A stretch of DNA of 64,000 nucleotides from NORP233 sp050186825 (GTDB lineage: Bacteria; Planctomycetota; J058). This document shows, one piece after another, positions 56,337 through 64,000 of this stretch. The position numbers and the translations under genes are program-made. The DNA lies in assembly GCA_050186825.1 (NCBI GenBank), contig JBFWYD010000010.1, positions 1 to 64,000 on the forward strand, given 5' to 3'. The notes beneath the pieces were generated by a model. It was not told where the DNA came from. It ran no database searches and saw nothing but the letters and a program-made list of their open reading frames with translations. The stretch's first letter is position 1. Every line of letters starts with the position of its first letter.

Positions 56337-58235
56337 GTGACCCTCTCGCGCGCGCTCGAGCTCATCTCCGCGCAGGCGTCCCGGCTCAGCGAGGCCTTCA
56401 CGGCGCCGAACGAGCGGCTGCACCCGCTCTACCTGGGCACGGCGCTGGTGCTGGCGGTGGGGGTCTCCATCGAGCGCCAGCGGGCCGCGGGCAAGCCCTT
56501 CACCCTGCGGGGCCTGGTCCGCTGGCTGTTCCCGCGCGAGCTGTGGCTGCACCCCTCGGCCAAGGCCGACTACCTGTTCTTCGCGCTCAACCGGCTGCTC
56601 TACCCCCTGCTCGTGCTCCCCTTCGTGCTCGGGGTCGAGGGCGTCCGGGAGGCCGCCAGTGCCGCGCTGGACGCGACAGCGCCCGGGCTGCGCCTCAGCC
56701 GCGTGCCCGCCGGGCTCGGGCTCGACCTGGCCTTCAGCGTGTTCGTGATCGTGGCCATGGACTTCGGCCTGTTCCTGGCCCACTACCTCGCGCACCGCGT
56801 GCCCTTGCTCTGGGAGTTCCACAAGGTGCACCACTCGGCCGAGGTCATGACGCCGATCACGGTGCACCGGATGCACCCCCTGGACGACGCGTTCACGCTC
56901 AGCGTGGGGGCGATGGCCATGGGGCTGGGGCAGGGGCTGTTCCTGCACCTGTTCCCGGCCACCGGCGGCGCGCTGGCGGTCAAGAACCTGCACCTGCTGA
57001 TCTTCGTGTTCTACGTGGTCGGCTACGACCTGCGGCACAGCCACGTGTCGATCGGCTTCGGCCCGCTGGACCGGGTGTTCGTCAGCCCGGCCATGCACCA
57101 GGTCCACCACAGCCTCGACCCGGCGCACCACGACAAGAACATGGGCTTCCTGTTCTCGGTGTGGGACGCCCTGTTCGGGACCCGCGTCCTGCCCGAGCCC
57201 GGGACGGCGCTCCGCTTCGGCCTCGACGGGGTCGAGGAGGCGGAGTTCCAGTCGCTCGGCGCCCTCTACCTCCTGCCCTTCAAGAAGGCGGTCACCCGCT
57301 GGAAGGACATGCCCGCCATGACCCGCCCCACCCGGCTGCTGCTGATCGCCACGCTCCTGCTGGCGGCCGCGCTCTCCGCCAGGCAGCTCCAGGCGCGCAG
57401 CCGCAGCCAGCCCGTGCGCCTGGCGGACCTGACCTGGACCGAGGTCCGCGACCGCGTCGCGGCGGGGACCCTGACCGCGATCGTCCCCACCGGCGGCACC
57501 GAGCAGAACGGGCCGCACGTGTCCCTGGGCAAGCACAACACGATCGTGGCCTGGACCGCGGACGAGATCGCGCGCCGCCACGGCCACGCCCTGGTCGCGC
57601 CCGTGATCGCCTACGTGCCCGAGGGCTCGATCGAGCCGCCCAGCCTCCACATGCGCAAGGCCGGCACGCTGAGCGTGTCGGAGGAGACCTTCGAGGCCCT
57701 CCTCGAGCAGACGGCCCGCAGCCTCAAGGCGCACGGCTTCCAGTGGATCTGCTTCCTCGGCGACAGCGGCGGCAACCAGGAGGGCCAGGAGCGCGTGGCC
57801 GCGCGCCTCGACCGCGAGTGGGCCCCGCACGGCGTGCGCGTGGTGTCGCTCTCGGACTACTACCTGCGCAACGGGCAGGTGGGCTGGCTGCACTCCGTGG
57901 GCGAGACGGACGACGACATCGGCACCCACGCGGGGATCCGCGACACGAGCGAGCTGATGGCGCTCGAGCCGAGCGCCATCCGCTGGGGCGAGCGGGCCAA
58001 GAACGGCGGCTCGGACTTCGAGACCTCGGGCGTGGACGGGGACCCCGGCCGGGCCAGCGCCGCGCGGGGGCGGGTGATGCTCGAGCTCAAGGTTCGGGCG
58101 GGGCTGAAGCAGCTGCTCGAGGTGCAGCAGGGGCCGCCGGAGCAGTGGGAGCGGAAGACGGGCGCGGGGGAGAAGACGGGCGCGGCCGAGAAGACGGGCG
58201 CAGGGGAGAAGACCAAGGCGTTGCCGCAAGGTTGA
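56337..58235 (+). CDS. Fatty-acid hydroxylase/sterol desaturase - creatininase fusion
   Basis: 632 aa, GTG start. The N-terminal half is a multi-TM di-iron hydroxylase with the His clusters HYLAH, HKVHH, HSHVSIGFG and HQVHH. The C-terminal half (from about 355) is a creatininase-family amidohydrolase: VPTGGTEQNGPHVSLGKHNT and CFLGDSGGNQEG. Compared with creatininase, metal ligands differ (EQH to EQN, the GTD Asp to His, GHGGN to DSGGN), as in a variant subfamily. At the junction, MPAMTRPTRLLLIATLLLAA looks like a signal peptide of a once-separate gene starting near 57310. The C-terminus is a KTGAGEKTGAAEKT repeat. The fusion is uninterrupted in sequence; a separately translated second product is possible. 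Confidence 0.85.
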   Translation: MTLSRALELISAQASRLSEAFTAPNERLHPLYLGTALVLAVGVSIERQRAAGKPFTLRGLVRWLFPRELWLHPSAKADYLFFALNRLLYPLLVLPFVLGVEGVREAASAALDATAPGLRLSRVPAGLGLDLAFSVFVIVAMDFGLFLAHYLAHRVPLLWEFHKVHHSAEVMTPITVHRMHPLDDAFTLSVGAMAMGLGQGLFLHLFPATGGALAVKNLHLLIFVFYVVGYDLRHSHVSIGFGPLDRVFVSPAMHQVHHSLDPAHHDKNMGFLFSVWDALFGTRVLPEPGTALRFGLDGVEEAEFQSLGALYLLPFKKAVTRWKDMPAMTRPTRLLLIATLLLAAALSARQLQARSRSQPVRLADLTWTEVRDRVAAGTLTAIVPTGGTEQNGPHVSLGKHNTIVAWTADEIARRHGHALVAPVIAYVPEGSIEPPSLHMRKAGTLSVSEETFEALLEQTARSLKAHGFQWICFLGDSGGNQEGQERVAARLDREWAPHGVRVVSLSDYYLRNGQVGWLHSVGETDDDIGTHAGIRDTSELMALEPSAIRWGERAKNGGSDFETSGVDGDPGRASAARGRVMLELKVRAGLKQLLEVQQGPPEQWERKTGAGEKTGAAEKTGAGEKTKALPQG

Positions 58236-58268
58236 GGGTCGCGAGCTGCGGCGGCGCTATCCCGCTCC

Positions 58269-58314
58269 ATGCAGAAAGAGGCCCCGCTTCCGCGGGGCCT
58301 CTTTCTCTCTGCAT
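58269..58314. terminator. Bidirectional hairpin terminator between convergent genes
   Basis: GCAGAAAGAGGCCCCGC pairs with GCGGGGCCTCTTTCTCTCTGC around TTCC. The A-rich and T-rich outer arms provide a T-tract on either strand. It separates the fusion gene (ends 58235) and the dehydrogenase (ends 58337). Confidence 0.9.
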
Positions 58315-58336
58315 GAACCGGGTCAGCTCCACCGGG

Positions 58337-60973
<2,637 letters not shown>

Positions 60974-61079
60974 GGGTGCCTCCCCTGGGTGGTCCTGCCC
61001 AGCGACCTTGGCGGGCAGGCGGAGGGCTCAGGATACTGGCCCGCCCGGGCGAGTCGACGCCCCAGGGCAGGAGACCTCC

Positions 61080-61979
61080 GTGATCCGACGCGCGCTGCTC
61101 CTGACCCTGCCGGCGCTGACCCTCCTGGGCCTGGCCCCCGGCTGCGCCCAGGTCTACTTCGCCCCCTACGCCCCGGCCTTCCCGGCCCGCGACGACCGGC
61201 CCCAGCTCTGCAAGAGCGCGGGCGACGACGTGCTGCTCGGGGTGGTCCGCGTCCGCAGCCCCTCGGGCGGGCCCAAGGCCCAGGAGCTGGCGCTCGCGGA
61301 GGCGCAGGCCCGCGGGGCCGACCGCCTGCTGCTCGCCAGCCAGGTGGACTTCGACTACTGGGCGCTGCGCGCCCGCGAGGCGGCCTTCCCCGAGGCGGCC
61401 CTCCCGCCGCCTCCCGAGGGCCTCGACCCCAAGGCCCCCCAGCCCGCCCCCGGCTCGCTCGGGAGCTGGCCGCTCTGGATCATCCGCTGCTCGGGCCCCT
61501 GGATCCGCCCCGAGCACCTGCGTGAGCTCCTTGCCTATCCGCTCGAGTCCGAGGACCGCACCCGGCGCGGCGGCCCGGTGGTCCTGATCCCGCGCCTCCA
61601 CGGCCGCCCGCCCCTGGCCTCGCTCGGCCTGCCCGAGGACGCCCCGCGCGTGCTGGTGGTGGTCCGCGGGGGGAGCCTCGAGCTCACGCAGGAGCACAGC
61701 GTGCACGAGGACGAGCGCCTGATCGGGACCAGCGGCCCGCACCATCGCCTGGTGACCCGGGCCACGCAGCGCCTGACCGTGCAGCTCTACGACCCGCGCA
61801 GCGGCCAGGTGCTCGCCGCGCGCGAGCTCCTGGGCGTCGAGACCACGCGCATCAAGGACGACCCGGCGGCCCCCGGCTCCGCCGCCGCCTGCGCCGCGCA
61901 GCGCCGCCACGTCGAGGAGGTCGCCCTCCGCCAGGCCACGCTGGAGATCACCCGCTGGGTCCTGCGCTACCTGCGCTGA
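61080..61979 (+). CDS. Lipoprotein of unknown function
   Basis: 299 aa; GTG start with GGAG seven bases upstream, divergent from the dehydrogenase. The signal ends LGLAPGC. Residues about 40-90 have LGVVRVRSPSGGPKAQELAL and RGADRLLLASQVDFDYWALR, resembling lipoproteins whose first domain handles named trafficking factors, but I cannot name the family. A middle segment has IIRCSGPWI. The C-terminal half is beta-rich (RVLVVVRGGSLELTQ, QRLTVQLYDPRSGQVLAARE). Possibly an envelope-stress or outer-membrane protein. Function unknown. Confidence 0.75.
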   Translation: MIRRALLLTLPALTLLGLAPGCAQVYFAPYAPAFPARDDRPQLCKSAGDDVLLGVVRVRSPSGGPKAQELALAEAQARGADRLLLASQVDFDYWALRAREAAFPEAALPPPPEGLDPKAPQPAPGSLGSWPLWIIRCSGPWIRPEHLRELLAYPLESEDRTRRGGPVVLIPRLHGRPPLASLGLPEDAPRVLVVVRGGSLELTQEHSVHEDERLIGTSGPHHRLVTRATQRLTVQLYDPRSGQVLAARELLGVETTRIKDDPAAPGSAAACAAQRRHVEEVALRQATLEITRWVLRYLR

Positions 61980-62094
61980 TGGGCAAAGACTACCCGCGGG
62001 TGCGGCGACCAAGCCGGAGCGCAACGTTCATTCCGGGCCCCCTAAAGCGCGGCGGCGTAGGGCTCCGAAGAGTGTGCAGCAAGGCGGGTGCGAC

Positions 62095-62451
62095 ATGGAT
62101 CAGGGCGGCGGACCGGACGTCTACAAGAAGGTCTATTTCATCAAGCGCCCCAAGGTCGGCGAAGAGCTGACCACCCTGCTCAAGAACAAGTTCAAGGCGA
62201 TCGACGCCATCCGCGACCTGATCTCCTGGTTCGAGGAGGGCCGCGACTTCACCGTCGGCCTCAACGACTGGACTCCGCCCGAGGAGGAGGGCAAGGAGCG
62301 CCGGATCTCGATCAGCCCCTGGCTCCCCGCCGCCGAGAACCACCGCAACGTGGTCGACGTGATCGGCTCGATCATCTACTGGCTGGATACGGGCCGCGAC
62401 TTCGACATCACCTTCACGCCCACGAGCCGCTTCGAGGTGAACCTCAACTGA
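62095..62451 (+). CDS. Small acidic protein with an internal duplication
   Basis: 118 aa from the ATG at 62095; an in-frame GTG at 62074 is possible. No family is recognised. Two similar halves are visible: IDAIRDLISWFEEGRDFTVG and VDVIGSIIYWLDTGRDFDIT, each a helix with a Trp followed by GRDF and a strand. No TM helix or signal is seen; it is cytoplasmic and may be a small binding protein. It is preceded by a slightly AT-richer gap (61980-62094) and followed directly by a long hairpin whose first base is the last base of its stop codon. Confidence 0.7.
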   Translation: MDQGGGPDVYKKVYFIKRPKVGEELTTLLKNKFKAIDAIRDLISWFEEGRDFTVGLNDWTPPEEEGKERRISISPWLPAAENHRNVVDVIGSIIYWLDTGRDFDITFTPTSRFEVNLN

Positions 62452-62539
62452 GCGGAGCCAGGATGCCGAGCGGTCACGCGGAGGCGCGACCTGAGGGCGA
62501 GAGCGCCAAGGAGTGACCGCTCGACCTCCTGGCTCCGCT
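62451..62539 (+). terminator. Long 27-bp-arm hairpin at the stop codon
   Basis: Arms 62451-62477 and 62513-62539 pair at 25 of 27 positions (start AGCGGAGCCAGGA, end TCCTGGCTCCGCT) around a 35-base loop. The left arm begins at the final base of the TGA of the 118-aa gene. The right arm overlaps the start of the dispersed element. It is too long for an ordinary terminator. Confidence 0.75.
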
Positions 62540-62697
62540 CAATATGCGGAGGGCGGGTCGCTGCGCGCGAGCGGAGCTGCGGCACCGCGGAGGGTCATCG
62601 CGAGTCCACCCGCTCTGGAAGCTGACGCCCGACGTTCAGCGCCATGCGCATTGAAGAATAGAGCTGGCCGCTCGGGTCCGTCACCGTGGCTGGAGCC
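62525..62697 (+). repeat. Dispersed ~170-bp element, copy 2
   Basis: This segment aligns to the reverse strand of 28560-28728 over nearly its whole length. Its right end lies about 15 bp from the point where homology to a ParE-type toxin stops (about 62712), and the toxin's remaining reading frame runs into it. No long gene-like frame of its own is seen. Confidence 0.85.
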
Positions 62698-62804
62698 ACA
62701 GCGAGCGGGTCGCCAGGACCCGAGCGCTTCTCCTCGTAGTAGTCAGCAGCATCGAGGAGCTCCTGCCGCGCGGCGGGAGCGAGCTGGACCGACCTACCGC
62801 CCAC
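62595..62804 (-). pseudogene. Truncated ParE/RelE-type toxin running into the dispersed element
   Basis: A GTG start at 62804 overlaps the antitoxin stop. The first ~33 residues (VQLAPAARQELLDAADYYEE, then KRSGPGD) are the N-terminal helix-pair start of ParE-type toxins. After GPGD the expected core strands and C-terminal catalytic or binding residues are absent. The remaining 37 residues are the translated repeat element and end at 62595. Full-length toxins are about 95-100 aa against 69 here, so the product is very probably non-toxic. Confidence 0.7.
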
Positions 62805-63003
62805 GCCGCTCCTTGAGCCGCGCTCGCGCCTCCTCGAGCACCTGCTCCGCCGGAATCCCAGGTTGACCAGCGTGGACCTCGGCGGCGCGACGGCGGATCT
62901 CATCGGCCCACGCCGCCTCCACCTCCTCGGGTGGGTCGTAGGGCTCGTCCTCCAAGCTGAGGATGAGATCGCGGGCTAGGACCTCGCGGTCCTCGGCGGC
63001 CAT
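62794..63003 (-). CDS. Addiction-module antitoxin (TIGR02574-like)
   Basis: 69 aa; GGGAGG is six bases before the ATG. EDREVLARDLILSLEDE, VEAAWADEIRRRAAEV and IPAEQVLEEARARL are the pattern of small antitoxins that precede ParE/RelE-type toxins (ER..LA..LL.SL.., then AW..EI.RR). It is slightly shorter at the N-terminus than usual. It overlaps the truncated toxin by 11 bp. With the toxin broken, the antitoxin may be on its way to loss or may neutralise a distant paralogue. Confidence 0.8.
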   Translation of the reverse strand: MAAEDREVLARDLILSLEDEPYDPPEEVEAAWADEIRRRAAEVHAGQPGIPAEQVLEEARARLKERRGR

Positions 63004-63013
63004 TGGAGCCTCC

Positions 63014-63586
63014 CTAGTCCTCATGTGCCTCGAAGACCTGCGTGAGCGTGGTGGCCCCGTAGGCCCGAACCATCCACTCCAGAAGCTGGTCGATCGATGC
63101 ACGCTGAATCCGGCCCGCGATATCGGAGGGAATCTCAGCCACGACACCGCGCAGGCGACGGATCAACCGGCCTCGCGCGGCCTCCCAAGCCTGGCGTCGC
63201 TCGTCCTCAGTCGGCTGGTATGCCTCGCTGTGCGCCTTCAGGAGATACAAGAAGTGAACGGCCGCCTGGGGCCACTCGCCCGCGTCGATCCCACGCAGCC
63301 GGGCCAGCCAGTCGTTGATGGAGCTGACGTAGGGCATGAGCCCCTCGTAGAAGTCAGCGACGTCGCTCTCAGGCTGCTTGTCGAAGTAGTCGTGGCGGGT
63401 AACGTCGCAGCGAATCGCCCAGCGCGTGGCATAGGGGATCGCAGGGCGCAGAGCTTCAGGGACCTCCGAGGGGTCGATCACGATCGGTGGCCGACTCTCG
63501 GCGTTGTGTCCGTAGCGATCACGGAGCTCGTGCCCAGGAAGAATGGCGAACTCCTCGAGAGGTTCTGGGCCTTCAGGGTCTGCCAT
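63014..63586 (-). CDS. Hypothetical protein
   Basis: 190 aa, ATG start; 10 bp ahead of the antitoxin gene. No family is recognised. It is acidic with an aromatic-rich middle (YATRWAIRCDVTRHDYFDKQ, VADFYEGLMPYVSSINDWLA). Codon use is visibly less GC-biased at third positions than in most neighbours, as in the antitoxin, consistent with acquisition by transfer. No TM helix or signal. Confidence 0.7.
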   Translation of the reverse strand: MADPEGPEPLEEFAILPGHELRDRYGHNAESRPPIVIDPSEVPEALRPAIPYATRWAIRCDVTRHDYFDKQPESDVADFYEGLMPYVSSINDWLARLRGIDAGEWPQAAVHFLYLLKAHSEAYQPTEDERRQAWEAARGRLIRRLRGVVAEIPSDIAGRIQRASIDQLLEWMVRAYGATTLTQVFEAHED

Positions 63587-63599
63587 GCGGTGACTTCCC

Positions 63600-64000
63600 C
63601 TAGCGCAGCGAGGGATGCAGCTCGTAGCGGGCGCCCTTGCGGCGACCGATGCGGACCAGGAGGCCCTCCTCGACGAGGTGGGTCAGGTCGCGGAGGCCCG
63701 TGCGCTCGGAGACCTCGACGAGCGCGCAGAAGTCGCGGTTGGTGAGCGAGGCGACGCCGCCGCGGAGGTGGTCGATCGCGGCCTGCTGGCGGCGGTTGAG
63801 GGCCACGCCGCGAAGCTCGTAGGTCTTGTGGTAGTCGGGGGCGGCGCCCGGGCGCTGACTGTCGGGCGTGCGGGCCGGCGCGGCGGCGGCGTCGAGGAGG
63901 AGGCGGGCGCCGCCGATCACGGGGCCCGACTCGAGCACGCAGGCGCGGTCGATGGCGTTGCGGAGCTCGCGCACGTTGCCGGGCCAGGGGTGGCGGAGCA
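63600..64000 (-). CDS. Sigma54-activator-like AAA+ C-terminus with winged-helix tail (5' partial)
   Basis: Cut by the right window edge. The visible part begins RHPWPGNVRELRNAIDRA, the end of an NtrC-type AAA+ domain. A Pro/Ala linker follows, then ALNRRQQAAIDHLRGG, LTNRDFCALVEVSERTGLRD and LVEEGLLVRIGRRKGARYEL. This is a winged-helix domain of the kind found with Fic and related proteins, in place of the usual Fis HTH. Upstream receiver or sensor domains are outside the window. Likely a transcription regulator. Confidence 0.8.
   Translation of the reverse strand, partial: LRHPWPGNVRELRNAIDRACVLESGPVIGGARLLLDAAAAPARTPDSQRPGAAPDYHKTYELRGVALNRRQQAAIDHLRGGVASLTNRDFCALVEVSERTGLRDLTHLVEEGLLVRIGRRKGARYELHPSLR

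Overview
The window is very GC-rich and densely coded, with strongly G/C-biased third codon positions and many 4-bp ATGA/GTGA gene overlaps. Several gene types here are common in large, signalling-rich genomes of Planctomycetota and Myxococcota: Hanks-type Ser/Thr kinases with a transmembrane stalk, FGE-sulfatase modules, DUF4388 (PATAN) proteins, FHA proteins, HD-GYP, a CheB-CheR-kinase hybrid, a double WCGWC thioredoxin and an orphan microcompartment-type protein. I cannot place it further. I recognised no rRNA, tRNA, CRISPR array or complete insertion sequence.

Layout. (1) Positions 1-18775, plus strand: a five-gene cluster with ATGA/GTGA overlaps at three of its four junctions. It runs from a double-kinase/FGE-sulfatase membrane protein (5'-truncated by the window edge), through a lipoprotein with a degenerate caspase domain, a 3694-residue lipoprotein of 18 repeated modules followed by 14 FG-GAP motifs, and a small membrane-anchored protein, to an FHA protein. 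(2) Positions 18808-28234, minus strand: metabolic and housekeeping genes. These are a PHP phosphoesterase, a Coq4-like protein, an RNA-methylase-like protein, dut, a fatty-acyl-AMP ligase with its acyl carrier protein, a double thioredoxin, thiC and a degenerate M48-like lipoprotein. (3) Positions 28235-37139: repeats, then a signalling block with a CheB-CheR-PAS-kinase-receiver hybrid, an NtrC-type regulator, a small kinase with a pseudo-receiver, a Fis-type regulator whose phospho-acceptor Asp is Glu, and a degenerate Ser/Thr kinase. (4) Positions 37146-41521: an STN-domain protein, a secreted esterase, and a lamin-tail-domain lipoprotein that carries one copy of the module repeated in the giant lipoprotein. 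(5) Positions 41942-55445: two DUF4388 proteins, an FHA-GAF-HD-GYP protein, a DUF4198-like protein, a zinc-ribbon protein with sixteen 9-residue repeats, and two small unknowns. (6) Positions 55667-61979: an orphan tandem-BMC protein, a fatty-acid-hydroxylase/creatininase fusion, a selenium-dependent-type xanthine dehydrogenase and a lipoprotein. (7) Positions 62095-64000: a more accessory-looking end with a long hairpin, an antitoxin with a broken ParE-type toxin, an unknown gene and a sigma54-activator-like gene cut by the window edge.

Two non-coding observations stand out. An element of about 170 bp occurs twice in inverted orientation (28560-28728 and 62525-62697). Each copy lies just 3' of a gene whose stop codon opens a hairpin, and the second copy has replaced the C-terminal part of the ParE toxin. 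A different pair of inverted, hexamer-rich elements flanks the gene at 50314-51105. The best candidate for an undescribed protein system is the 1-18775 cluster: two probably active kinases, a catalytically dead caspase fold, a giant repeat/propeller surface protein and a phosphothreonine-binding FHA protein, encoded in tandem.
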